The translations under genes and the position numbers were made by a program. The notes beneath the pieces were generated by a model, which saw only the letters and a program-made list of their open reading frames with translations, had not been told where the DNA came from and searched no databases. DNA of 12,788 nt from an uncultured Lachnospiraceae bacterium. GTDB taxonomy: Bacteria; Bacillota; Clostridia; Lachnospirales; Lachnospiraceae. Where the stretch lies: positions 202,047 to 214,834 of the forward strand of contig CAJUPT010000001.1 in the NCBI GenBank assembly GCA_910588405.1, read 5' to 3'. Shown in pieces: positions 1 through 6,919 of this stretch (positions are counted from its first letter, which is position 1; every line of letters starts with the position of its first letter).

Positions 1-2
1 AT

Positions 3-254
3 TTCATGCAGTATATTCATCTTTTCCTTTCCCGGCAAGTCTACCGCGGTATTCCGGCAGATCCGGACATTTTCTCCTTTTTCGCGGTATCCTTCAAAAC
101 CTTTTACGGCCGGACACGCACGCAGGAAGAGCTTCATATCGCCCGCACCACCTGCCTGTACCGGGTAAAACGAATCGAGGAGATCGGAGGCTTCAGTCTG
201 AATGACCCGGATACGGCGCTTTATCTGAAGATGATGACAAGGGTGATGGAGTGA
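3..254 (+). CDS. PucR/CdaR-family transcriptional regulator, C-terminal end (5' partial)
   Basis: Only the last 84 codons are inside the window; the frame is open to the left edge, so the ATG at 6 need not be the start. The visible part matches the C-terminal helix-turn-helix of PucR/CdaR-type activators (HTH_30 type). The stretch EELHIARTTCLYRVKRIEEI, followed by GGFSLNDPDTALYL, corresponds to the family pattern of A..L.IHR.TL.YRL.RIEEI.G.DL.DP..R..L. The usual His of 'IHR' is Ala here. Members sense a ligand through an N-terminal domain that is not visible, so the regulated pathway cannot be told. The 3' end overlaps the 3' end of the convergent MATE gene by 62 bases (193-254). No terminator is seen just after the stop. 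I am confident of the family, not of the target. Confidence 0.8.
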   Translation, partial: FMQYIHLFLSRQVYRGIPADPDIFSFFAVSFKTFYGRTRTQEELHIARTTCLYRVKRIEEIGGFSLNDPDTALYLKMMTRVME

Positions 255-1596
255 GGGCAGCCTCTTCCTTTTCCAGGCTCCGCCTGCAGCAAACTGCCAA
301 CAGGACTATCATAATCACCCAGCTTAAAATATAACTGAGGTAAATCACGCGCATATCATGCCGCAGCGGCAGAAGAAGGCTGCACCAGACAATCCGGAAG
401 GCGCAGTAGCACAGTATGGTGACTGCCATTGGGGAAAAGGTATGCCCCATTCCCCGCAGAACGCCGATATAGACCTGATTGACCGCATAGAGACAATAAA
501 AGGGAAATATATAACGAATCGCCGTCTGTGCGTTTTCAAGCACAGCCTGGTCTGTGGTAAAAATCGCCAGCACCAACGGTTCGGCCGCCAGCAAAAGCGC
601 TGCGAATACCGCCCAGAGTCCCAGACCGACCCACACGCTGATTCGCATCCCTGTCCGGATGCGCTCAAACTGCCCCGCACCGGCATTCTGGCCCGCAAAG
701 CTGGTCACGGCGATACCCAGAGAAAAGAGGGGGAAATATAAAAATCCCTCTGCTTTTGAAAAGACCGTCATCCCGGCCATAGCCGCCGTCCCGAAGGAAT
801 TAATGCTGGTCTGAATCACCAGAGAGGAAATGCTCATGAAAACCGCCTGCAGCCCGGCAGGTATCCCTGCGGCCGCCAGCAACTTCAACTGCGCCCCATG
901 CATCCGGACGCCGGAGAACCGTAGCCGAAACGCTGGGCTCAGCCGCTTAAGCCTGCCCCATACAAGAACAGCGGAAAGGAACTGAGACAGCAGCGTAGCG
1001 GCGGCAGCGCCCTGGACATCCAGATGCCATACCACTACAAACAGGTAGTCCAGACCGATATTCAGGGCGGAACAGAAGGTCAGATAATAAAGGGGCGAGC
1101 GGGTATTACCCAGTGCGCGCAAAATGGCCGTTCCCACGTTATAAACCAGCTGGGGAGCCATGCCCCAGAAGCAGATTCGCAGATAGCGCCTGCAAGGCTC
1201 CATCGCGTCCTGGGGCGTGCCCAGCCAGAAAAGGAGCCGGTCGGTTCCTGCAAATCCCGCAGCCTGGAATACAACGCCAAAGGCCAGGGCTGCGGCAACA
1301 GCCGTATGTATACATGCTTTCAGACGCTCATACTGTCCGGCTCCGAACATTTGCGCCGCCACCACGCTGACGCCTGTGGAAAGACCGATAAAAAAATTTA
1401 CCATAACCGACAGAAGCAGCCCTGCGGAGCCCACCGCCGCCAGTCCCACTGCTCCTGCCGCCTGTCCGATGATGGACGCGTCGGCAATATTATAAAACTG
1501 CTGTAAAAGCTGGGAAAGCAAAACCGGCAGCGCCAGCTGTAATAACTCACGTCCAATCGGCCCCTCCGTCATGCAAAGCTGTCCATCATGTTCCAT
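193..1596 (-). CDS. MATE-family multidrug/Na+ or H+ antiporter (MatE)
   Basis: A 467-residue polytopic membrane protein of the MOP superfamily, MATE branch, which exports cationic drugs or metabolites using a Na+ or H+ gradient. Residues 13-58 hold the typical opening: PIGRELLQLALPVLLSQLL, then QQFYNIADASIIGQ, then GAVGLAAVGSAG. About 12 hydrophobic segments follow, and a second repeat starts near QLKLLAAAGIPAGLQAVFMS. Length fits the family (about 440-470). The frame is open to a TTG at 1645-1647, but that codon lies in a good -10 box. The ATG at 1594-1596 has AAAGGGGA about 8 bases upstream, so I chose it. The C-terminal tail is a Ser/Pro-rich, charged, probably cytosolic extension and overlaps the regulator gene antisense. 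The substrate cannot be inferred; the adjacent regulator is convergent, not divergent, so control of this gene by it is unproven. Confidence 0.9.
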   Translation of the reverse strand: MEHDGQLCMTEGPIGRELLQLALPVLLSQLLQQFYNIADASIIGQAAGAVGLAAVGSAGLLLSVMVNFFIGLSTGVSVVAAQMFGAGQYERLKACIHTAVAAALAFGVVFQAAGFAGTDRLLFWLGTPQDAMEPCRRYLRICFWGMAPQLVYNVGTAILRALGNTRSPLYYLTFCSALNIGLDYLFVVVWHLDVQGAAAATLLSQFLSAVLVWGRLKRLSPAFRLRFSGVRMHGAQLKLLAAAGIPAGLQAVFMSISSLVIQTSINSFGTAAMAGMTVFSKAEGFLYFPLFSLGIAVTSFAGQNAGAGQFERIRTGMRISVWVGLGLWAVFAALLLAAEPLVLAIFTTDQAVLENAQTAIRYIFPFYCLYAVNQVYIGVLRGMGHTFSPMAVTILCYCAFRIVWCSLLLPLRHDMRVIYLSYILSWVIMIVLLAVCCRRSLEKEEAALTPSPLSSSSDKAPYPGHSD

Positions 1597-1646
1597 TTCG
1601 GCTTCCCCTTTACTTTCCCTTTCAGTGTCATCAATCCTTTGACACA

Positions 1647-1656
1647 ATTATACCAC
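1647..1656 (-). promoter_or_regulatory. Extended -10 promoter for the MATE gene
   Basis: On the minus strand the sequence reads GTGGTATAAT, a perfect TATAAT (1647-1652) preceded by TG and one base, i.e. an extended -10. The -35 region (about 1670-1676) is a poor match, which extended -10 promoters tolerate. Transcription would start near 1640, giving a leader of about 44 bases before the ATG at 1596, and would exclude the upstream TTG start. Confidence 0.6.
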
Positions 1657-1773
1657 TTTCCCTATTTGGGGGATATATCCGTTTATTTATCGGCAGGTAT
1701 AAGGATTTCTTATATCTGAGGAATGCCAGCGTTTTTCGTTCTCCATATTCAGGTTTATTACCCGTTTCCAATT

Positions 1774-2427
1774 TTACGCGATCCACCAGGTGCCGTCCGA
1801 TGCCTGACAGATCGAACCTACATCTTCCGACAGCGCATTTCCCTCGTAATCTCTGACGATTACCTTGCAGTAATAATGATATTCATCTGTCGCGCGGTCT
1901 TTTTCATCGTCCCAGCCCTCTTCAACCCAGGCTTCAAAATATATCTTCCCATCATCCATAAAAATGGCGTGTTCATTATTCTCTGCCGGAAAAGATATTT
2001 TTTCGGGATAATAGCATGAAAAATAATCTTCCTGGCTGACAATGTGCACCGAATCCCCGATGATTCGCAGATTATATAAATTAACTTCCTCCGTACTCAG
2101 CTCTGTTACCTTTTCCATAACCTTTTCAGGGATGTAGCGGTACAAAGCGATCCTCTTTTCGTCATAATCGCCTTGCAGGAAATAGTAAAACCCCTCCGTA
2201 TAAACAGGATCGCTGTAAACAACATTTTTCTTCTTTGCGAATGGCCTGTATACATTACCCGACTGAAAATCAAAAAACATGATAACAGAGCCCTGATATC
2301 CGCCTGATTTTGCCCACGTAATCAGATCGTAAAAATCCTTTGTATCTGAATGCGCAAAAGCCAACCTGTCCTGGCCGATGATCTTTTCTATATATCTTCC
2401 TTCGACTTCTTTAAAACGCTTTATCAA
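1774..2427 (-). CDS. Conserved-looking hypothetical protein, 217 aa, function unknown
   Basis: I do not recognise a named domain. The 217-residue protein has no signal peptide or membrane segment and is acidic and rich in aromatic residues (many Tyr, Trp, Phe). It is predicted mainly beta, with repeated short strands such as GFYYFLQGDYDEKRIALYRY and GKIYFEAWVEEGW, and ends in DGTWWIA, suggesting a cytosolic beta-rich fold. The start is TTG at 2425-2427, supported by AAGGGG eight bases upstream; no in-frame ATG gives as good a site. It has its own promoter (2524-2552) and is monocistronic, 467 bases from the divergent ECF gene. Its coding DNA is visibly AT-richer than its neighbours: 1981-2040 is 24/60 G+C by my count against 41/60 for 841-900 in the MATE gene. 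It is surely coding, since length, ribosome site and promoter agree, but no role can be given. Confidence 0.75.
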   Translation of the reverse strand: MIKRFKEVEGRYIEKIIGQDRLAFAHSDTKDFYDLITWAKSGGYQGSVIMFFDFQSGNVYRPFAKKKNVVYSDPVYTEGFYYFLQGDYDEKRIALYRYIPEKVMEKVTELSTEEVNLYNLRIIGDSVHIVSQEDYFSCYYPEKISFPAENNEHAIFMDDGKIYFEAWVEEGWDDEKDRATDEYHYYCKVIVRDYEGNALSEDVGSICQASDGTWWIA

Positions 2428-2523
2428 TATAATTTCCCCTTATCGATTATCCCGGCCGGGTCTTTTGATGATTTCTCCCTGATTTCCATATGCACTGCTG
2501 CCTCCTCGTATTTTGTATGTTAT

Positions 2524-2552
2524 ATTGTACCACGGTCATACTGAAATGTCAT
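2524..2552 (-). promoter_or_regulatory. Sigma-A-type promoter for the 217-aa gene
   Basis: Minus strand: -35 ATGACA (2547-2552, 5 of 6 to TTGACA), a spacer of exactly 17 bases, and -10 TACAAT (2524-2529, 5 of 6), with TGG just before it (extended -10). Predicted start of transcription is near 2517, giving a leader of about 90 bases to the TTG start at 2427. Confidence 0.7.
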
Positions 2553-2667
2553 TTTCTTTTTCCAGCCGGCTCATTCTCGGTTTATTCCTTAGACTTTTCC
2601 CGAAACGCCTGCTTTTCCTTTTCTATCCCAGAACAAAAAAAGAAACAAAAAAGATAAAAATTACCGA

Positions 2668-2696
2668 TTGAACCCCGGAGAATTTTATGGTACGAT
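2668..2696 (+). promoter_or_regulatory. Probable promoter of the ECF S-component gene
   Basis: Plus strand: TTGAAC (2668-2673), 17-base spacer, TACGAT (2691-2696), with TGG before the -10, the same extended -10 style as the two other promoters in the window. Both boxes match consensus at 4 of 6, but an A-rich tract directly upstream (2633-2660) could raise strength. Predicted start near 2703, giving a leader of about 190 bases before the ATG at 2895. Confidence 0.45.
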
Positions 2697-2702
2697 AAGC
2701 CC

Positions 2703-2894
2703 GAGCATTATTTCTATCGAGCCTGTCTTGCGGACGGCGGCCTGTAAGGCTAGGCTTATGGAAAAATGCATCGCTTTCTATTTTTATCCCCATAATCTAA
2801 AAAATGTCTGAAAAGCAGGGGACGCGGGCTCCGGGCATATACATAAGCCGTGCCGCGCCTGCGCCGTTTTATCAGACGAGAAGGAGAAACCATT
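2703..2894 (+). promoter_or_regulatory. Long 5' leader with alternative pairing segments, unassigned
   Basis: The segment GGCTTATG at 2753-2760 is the exact complement of CATAAGCC at 2842-2849 (8 base pairs enclosing about 80 bases). Its first seven bases also complement ATAAGCC at 2695-2701. A small hairpin CTGTC/GACGG, with a U-G pair, sits between 2723 and 2738. Whether the upstream copy is transcribed depends on the start site, since it overlaps the predicted -10. The length and pairing suggest an mRNA leader with a regulatory fold, as many vitamin-type ECF genes have, but I could not match a riboswitch consensus (THF, preQ1, TPP, FMN and cobalamin were considered). Confidence 0.3.
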
Positions 2895-3503
2895 ATGACA
2901 ACCGCCAAAACCTTTTCCACCAGATACATGGTGGAGCTTGCGCTGATGATCGCCATCGTTTTTCTGATGTCTTTCACCCCGTTAGGCTATATCCGCACGC
3001 CCGGACTGTCCGTCACGCTGCTGACCGTCCCGGTAGCCGTGGGAGCCGTGATTTTAGGCCCCGCAGGCGGCGCGATCTGCGGCCTGGCCTTCGGCGTTAC
3101 CAGCTTTTATCAGTGCTTTAGTACCACATTCGGCACTATGCTGCTGTCCATCAACCCGGCGGGGGCTTTCGTCACCTGCATCGTCCCCCGTGTGCTGGAA
3201 GGATGGCTGACCGGACTGCTGTTCGCTTTCCTCTACGGCCGCGTCAGAACCCGGAAGATTTCCTATTATGGAGCCAGCCTGGCCTGCCCGCTGTTAAACA
3301 CCCTGCTCTTTATGAGTTCTCTGGTGCTGTTTTTCTACCGTTCCGATTATATTCAGGGAATGGCCGCCGGAATGGGCGTGGGCAATCCCTTCGCCTTTGT
3401 ACTGGCCTTCGTGGGCGTACAGGGTGTGATCGAAGCGATCCTGTGCTTTATGATCGCCAGCGTCGTTTCACGGACATTGTATGGGGTACTGGGGAAAAAT
3501 TGA
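2895..3503 (+). CDS. ECF transporter S component (substrate-binding membrane subunit)
   Basis: A 202-residue, very hydrophobic protein with about six membrane segments, fitting the substrate-specific S component of energy-coupling factor (group II, shared EcfA/EcfA'/EcfT module) vitamin transporters. Segment 1 holds the Ala-x3-Ala motif (A16-LMI-A20) known to contact EcfT. The region GLSVTLLTVPVAVGAVILGP (37-56), then GGAICGLAFGVTSFYQ, matches the riboflavin/pantothenate-type S-component family (ECF_trnsprt Pfam family), as does the later NPAGAFVTCIVPRVLEGW stretch. The ATG at 2895 has AGGAG eight bases upstream; an upstream in-frame GTG at 2850 has no such site and adds a basic non-family tail. 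No EcfA or EcfT genes are adjacent, normal for group II. The substrate is not readable from the sequence; pantothenate or another vitamin is a guess from family resemblance only. Confidence 0.85.
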   Translation: MTTAKTFSTRYMVELALMIAIVFLMSFTPLGYIRTPGLSVTLLTVPVAVGAVILGPAGGAICGLAFGVTSFYQCFSTTFGTMLLSINPAGAFVTCIVPRVLEGWLTGLLFAFLYGRVRTRKISYYGASLACPLLNTLLFMSSLVLFFYRSDYIQGMAAGMGVGNPFAFVLAFVGVQGVIEAILCFMIASVVSRTLYGVLGKN

Positions 3504-3515
3504 CAGGGCTTTTCC

Positions 3516-3549
3516 TTTAATCTGAACCAAAATTTAATCTGAATCAAAA
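3516..3549 (+). repeat. 17-bp tandem direct repeat (two copies)
   Basis: TTTAATCTGAACCAAAA (3516-3532) is followed directly by TTTAATCTGAATCAAAA (3533-3549), one mismatch in 17. It lies just after the ECF stop codon and abuts the terminator stem. The second copy's A-run supplies the U-tract for the minus-strand terminator. Confidence 0.9.
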
Positions 3550-3554
3550 AATGA

Positions 3555-3588
3555 ACGCTGATTATATCCTCAACGATATAATCAGCGT
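3555..3588. terminator. Bidirectional rho-independent terminator
   Basis: A perfect 14-bp inverted repeat (3555-3568 with 3575-3588, core GCTGATTATAT/ATATAATCAGC) closes a 6-base loop, CTCAAC. It is followed on + by ATTTTATT and on - by CATTTTTTG, so it can stop transcription from both the ECF gene (+) and the glycan operon (-). The stem is AT-rich in its upper part, but long. Confidence 0.85.
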
Positions 3589-3610
3589 ATTTTATTGCGA
3601 AGTATCAAAG

Positions 3611-3647
3611 TATCCGGCAAAATGTGCCGGTGGCACATCTTCGGATA
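3611..3647. repeat. Second hairpin with interrupted stem, beside GGATAT repeats
   Basis: ATGTGCC (3622-3628) pairs with GGCACAT (3632-3638) round a 3-base loop, and outside it TATCCG (3611-3616) pairs with CGGATA (3642-3647), with unpaired GCAAA and CTT between. On the minus strand it is preceded by three near-tandem GGATAT units (about 3643-3664). It lies between the stop of the 668-aa gene and the terminator, so it would be in the operon's 3' UTR, perhaps stabilising the mRNA end. It has no U-tract of its own. Confidence 0.55.
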
Positions 3648-3671
3648 TCCATATCCAATATCCATTCCGCC

Positions 3672-5678
3672 TCACCCGGCATCTACCTGATAAATCCGAT
3701 ACTCCTCCACCTGCTTTAACAGCGTAAACGTAAGCCCTTCCCGGTTATAAACCTCCAGGTCATTGACCGACAGCACATAATCCACGCCCATCTTTCCGAT
3801 ATCCCTGATATCCAAAAATACATTCAGCCGGTCGCCTGCTTCCCCCTGCTCAAACCAGGAGATGCCGGTTTCCACCAGCTCCATGCGGACATGGGCGAAA
3901 CGATTGTAATAAAGCTCCCACTGTTTGCCGGGATTCAAAAGACGCCACCGTTCCAGATCCGGATAATAGCTGGTGGAATTGATCGTGGAAGCGCCCACAA
4001 ATAACGGAACATTATTCATCGGGTAGGAAAGGCAGTCCGTCATCCAGACGCCCTCTTTTTCCCCATTCACCTCCGCAATCGCCTGCACCAGCGGATTCTC
4101 ATAGATAAAATCAGCACCTTTCTGTATGGGATTCACCAGCACCCCCGTAAATACGGTCAGGCCGGCGCACAGCAGGGCAAATCCTTTTTCCCGTCCCCGA
4201 AGCATCGCAAAAGCCAGACCAAACAGCGCCCCGATCTCAATGCCGGCCATCCAGCCCGTCACATACTTATTTTCACACAGGCAGGCCAGCAGGCCGACCG
4301 CCAGAGCAAAGACTGCTGCCGTTACGGCTGACATTACAATCGGATTCTGCTTTCCTGACTTTTCCGTCACTCTCTGCTTTTTCAGCCCTGCATTTCCTTC
4401 GTCAGCTCTTATATTCCCTTCCCATGCCTTTTTCCTCATAGCAAGACAGCGAATCAGAATCAACACATTGGCGTACCCGAAAATCACCAGCACCCTGGTC
4501 GTCGGACAATTACTCAAAAATGTCCACCGCGCGAGAACATCTGGGAATCCTGTCACGCAAAACAGAAAGAAAAACAGATTCACCGCCAGCAGGCCGATCA
4601 GCAGGCTGTCCCTGCTCCTTCCGTCTTTTCCACCTTTTCCCTTCCTCCTGTTTCCCGCCAGCTGCCAGAGCGCCAGCAAAATCCCCAGCGGGAAAAAATC
4701 AAAAAACATGGCCTGCTCACATACATTATAGGCGACGCCCTCCTGAACCAGCGGGTAAAAAATCGAGTTCGCGTACTGGAAAAATTCCAGCCTTAAATCC
4801 CCTCCGGTGACAAACCTGGTGCCGGGATAGACAGTATTATTCACCGCCTCGATCCCGCTTGCGGAACGGCTGAAAAAATACAGCACGCCGCAGGCACAAA
4901 CCCCTGCGGCCAGAAGCACACAGGCTCCGTCCTTTGGTCCCGGCTTCAGCGCCCCTTCCTGTTTCAGCTCCAGCAGCTGCCAGACAAACACCGCCAGAAA
5001 CACATAGACCAGCGGCACCTGCCAGGCCGGATACAACGCCAGCGTATAGGAAAAGCCAAGCAGCCCCATCCCAAGGGCGTACAGCAGCCTTTTCCACAGC
5101 TCCTTCACATGGAAATACCGGTGCAGAACCAGCACGGCCAGCTCCCCATACACAATGCATTCCAGCAGAGCGCTGGTATGAAACCACCACTGGACGGCGC
5201 CGGAGAAAGTCACCAGCAGCGTTCCCGCCAGCGACCAGCCCTTCTGTTTTTCCGTCAGCAGCATCAAAAACTCAAAGGTAACGAGAAAGAGCACCACAAG
5301 TCTGGACACCCAGAAAAAAGCCAGGCCGCCGTTAATGCCAAACAGCACATAGCCCATGCTGAACAGGCGGGTTACTGCCACCGGATCAAGCACCGGCGCA
5401 TTGCTGGCCAGCACCATATCCGTGTCCGTCCCCCGCAGAATGTCCGAAAAATACTGGAATTCCCCGTCATAGGTCTGTGCAAAAGAGCAGACCGTGCTGA
5501 CCGCCCATTCGTCCGCCCGGATCGACCGGGGCGTTCCCGCCAGAAGGCCGGTGTCCGTACAGCCCGGCAGATACTCCGCCCACATCCCGATGGAAGAACC
5601 GCTGAGCCCGAAAGCCACCGCCAGCAGAATCACCGCGGCGCCGATCAGCCAGCGAAACCGATACAATATGTTTCCCAT
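3672..5678 (-). CDS. Large multi-pass membrane protein, probable GT-C-like (YfhO-type) glycan-modifying transferase
   Basis: A 668-residue membrane protein. The first membrane segment (about 10-27) is followed by an outer loop with the motif IRADEW (residues 53-58). Similar large Clostridia membrane proteins carry an R-S/A-D-E-W motif here, and its acidic residues sit where GT-C enzymes keep catalytic Asp. About 11-13 further hydrophobic segments follow, with a basic cytosolic loop (341-358, 411-445), a last segment near 498-516, and a soluble, probably extracellular C-terminal domain (about 520-668). This layout resembles YfhO-like enzymes, which move sugars from polyprenyl phosphate to wall polymers on the outer face. 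The ATG at 5678 has AGAGGA seven bases upstream. It is the last gene of the operon, 167 bases after DUF2304, and the terminator lies 84 bases downstream. Its enzymatic role is inferred from layout and neighbours; it could instead be a polymerase-like or accessory protein. Confidence 0.7.
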   Translation of the reverse strand: MGNILYRFRWLIGAAVILLAVAFGLSGSSIGMWAEYLPGCTDTGLLAGTPRSIRADEWAVSTVCSFAQTYDGEFQYFSDILRGTDTDMVLASNAPVLDPVAVTRLFSMGYVLFGINGGLAFFWVSRLVVLFLVTFEFLMLLTEKQKGWSLAGTLLVTFSGAVQWWFHTSALLECIVYGELAVLVLHRYFHVKELWKRLLYALGMGLLGFSYTLALYPAWQVPLVYVFLAVFVWQLLELKQEGALKPGPKDGACVLLAAGVCACGVLYFFSRSASGIEAVNNTVYPGTRFVTGGDLRLEFFQYANSIFYPLVQEGVAYNVCEQAMFFDFFPLGILLALWQLAGNRRKGKGGKDGRSRDSLLIGLLAVNLFFFLFCVTGFPDVLARWTFLSNCPTTRVLVIFGYANVLILIRCLAMRKKAWEGNIRADEGNAGLKKQRVTEKSGKQNPIVMSAVTAAVFALAVGLLACLCENKYVTGWMAGIEIGALFGLAFAMLRGREKGFALLCAGLTVFTGVLVNPIQKGADFIYENPLVQAIAEVNGEKEGVWMTDCLSYPMNNVPLFVGASTINSTSYYPDLERWRLLNPGKQWELYYNRFAHVRMELVETGISWFEQGEAGDRLNVFLDIRDIGKMGVDYVLSVNDLEVYNREGLTFTLLKQVEEYRIYQVDAG

Positions 5679-5845
5679 AAATAAATCCTCTTATCATGAT
5701 ACCCGCAAATCAAATGCGCTGCCGATAAATTCTCTCTGCATCTGGTAAACTCCCGCTATATCCGTAAAAATGACTGCCCAGTATCTTACTGCTATGGTTA
5801 TTTATTCCCGTTTTCCTCTCTTTTATCACAACTTTTTTCTTTGAT

Positions 5846-6208
5846 TCACTTTTCTGCGTTTCTCTGCTGCATTTCCTCCACCTCCCTGCGCAGAAGCGCC
5901 AGCTCCTGGGCCAGCTGTTTCTGCTTTCTGACCATACGGGACAGCGACATGGTGATCGTAAAAATAATCAGCAGGCAGAAACAGAATCCCAGAAAAAACA
6001 TCATATTAATCGGCAGCGAAATCCCCATCAGCTCCGCCAGCCAGGAGGTAATGCCCGGAAAAAAATCCAGTATAAGCATACCGACGCAAAGGCAGAGCCA
6101 GGGCAGGGCATAGCGGAGATCGATTTTCTTCTTCCATATCATACGTACCAGCAGGGCGAAAATCGCCAGCACCGCCCCGCAGATCACCATCTGAAGCCTG
6201 AAGCTCAT
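5846..6208 (-). CDS. DUF2304 family small membrane protein
   Basis: A 120-residue protein with three membrane segments (about 6-24, 34-50, 66-88) and a C-terminal charged coiled coil (about 91-120, heptad-like RKQKQLAQELALLRREVEEM). This is the DUF2304 pattern, including the basic KKKIDLRYALPWL loop between segments 1 and 2. DUF2304 genes are nearly always beside a DPM1-like glycosyltransferase, as here (27 bases downstream of one). Its role is unproven; it probably anchors the soluble transferase at the membrane or helps flip the lipid-linked sugar, in place of GtcA. The frame opens with a GTG at 6212-6214, but ATG at 6206-6208 has GAGG five bases upstream and starts MSFRLQ, like other members, so I chose it. 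Confidence 0.8.
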   Translation of the reverse strand: MSFRLQMVICGAVLAIFALLVRMIWKKKIDLRYALPWLCLCVGMLILDFFPGITSWLAELMGISLPINMMFFLGFCFCLLIIFTITMSLSRMVRKQKQLAQELALLRREVEEMQQRNAEK

Positions 6209-6235
6209 ACACACCTCTATCCTGAAAATTTTACG

Positions 6236-6919
6236 TCAAAACCATGCCAGAATCACAGCCAGCGTCACCTTCACCATATAATAAACCGAATTCACCGGCG
6301 AAATCGAGGACACGCCCATCTGCCTGGCGTTCATGATCACCGGCAGCTCTACCACCCGTTTCCAGCGTTTCAGCGCTCTGACTGCGCACTCCGGCTCCGG
6401 ATAATCCTTCGGGTAATCCGCGGCAAACATCTGAATCAGCTCCCTGTTTACCATCCGCATCCCCGACGTGGGATCTGTGATCCTGACGCCGGTCAGCATC
6501 CGGATCAACCAGGTAAAATACCGGATTCCCATCTGCCTGGCCACGCTGGACTGAAATCCTTCCTTTTTAATAAAGCGGGAACCGATCACCATATCCGCGT
6601 CGCACTCTTCCATTTTCCGCTCCATCTCTTTCAGATAGCGGGCATTGTGCTGGCCGTCGCCGTCGATCTGCACGGCGATATCGTAGCCCTGTTCTCTGGC
6701 ATACAGAAAACCGGTCTGCACGGCGCCGCCGATTCCCAGATTCACCGGAAGATGAATCACGGAAAAACCCTGTTCCTTGCAAAGAGAAAGGGTTTCATCG
6801 GTAGAACAGTCGTCTATAACCACATAATCATAATCCGGCGCATGCTCTCTTACATCCCGGATCGTATGGGGCAGATTGTCACACTCATTATATGCAGGGA
6901 TAATGATCAGTTTCTTCAT
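6236..6919 (-). CDS. DPM1-like GT2 glycosyltransferase (polyprenyl-phosphate sugar synthase)
   Basis: A 227-residue GT-A fold enzyme of family GT2, DPM1/DPG-synthase-like. It should transfer a hexose from a nucleotide sugar to undecaprenyl phosphate on the inner face. Visible motifs are IPAYNE (7-12), DDCSTDET (36-43) for the nucleotide, VNLGIGGAVQTG (59-70), and DGDGQH (86-91), the metal-binding DxD region of this subfamily. Other family features are SRF (near 117) and DPTSGMR (near 148). Unlike CsbB or many bacterial homologues it has no two-helix C-terminal membrane domain; it ends in a short hydrophobic tail (VYYMVKVTLAVILAWF), and the DUF2304 gene 27 bases downstream probably supplies the membrane part. 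GAGGA five bases before ATG supports the start. The sugar cannot be told (Glc, Man, GlcNAc or other). Confidence 0.88.
   Translation of the reverse strand: MKKLIIIPAYNECDNLPHTIRDVREHAPDYDYVVIDDCSTDETLSLCKEQGFSVIHLPVNLGIGGAVQTGFLYAREQGYDIAVQIDGDGQHNARYLKEMERKMEECDADMVIGSRFIKKEGFQSSVARQMGIRYFTWLIRMLTGVRITDPTSGMRMVNRELIQMFAADYPKDYPEPECAVRALKRWKRVVELPVIMNARQMGVSSISPVNSVYYMVKVTLAVILAWF

Larger units (their letters stand above)
2428..2894. other. Intergenic region between divergent genes
   Basis: These 467 bases hold no convincing gene. They contain the minus-strand promoter for the 217-aa gene (2524-2552), an A-rich tract (about 2633-2660) that could act as an UP element, a plus-strand promoter (2668-2696) for the ECF gene, and a leader of about 190 bases with complementary segments (2695-2701, 2753-2760, 2842-2849). 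Short frames here lack ribosome binding sites. No match to a riboswitch class that I can recall was found. Confidence 0.6.

Noticed and set aside
1645..1647. TTG as the start of the MATE gene, adding 17 residues
   Set aside because: It touches a perfect TATAAT of the gene's own promoter and lacks a ribosome site; the ATG at 1596 has one.
1723..2019. Plus-strand 98-codon ORF starting near the MATE promoter
   Set aside because: It overlaps the 217-aa gene antisense, GAGG is too close to the ATG, and the translation shows no coherent family.
2640..2894. Known riboswitch (THF, preQ1, TPP, FMN, cobalamin or guanidine) before the ECF gene
   Set aside because: None of the conserved core sequences I know for these classes is present; only unassigned pairing is claimed.
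3582..3665. 27-codon minus-strand ORF starting MDIGYGYPK after the 668-aa gene, with GAGG four bases upstream
   Set aside because: It runs through both hairpins and ends inside the terminator stem, so it is explained by the 3' structures and repeats; the GAGG overlaps the previous stop by chance.
4126..4731. Plus-strand open frame of 201 codons opposite the 668-aa membrane protein
   Set aside because: Low-complexity Ser/Pro/Arg translation with no ribosome site; the opposite strand codes for a membrane protein, which explains it.
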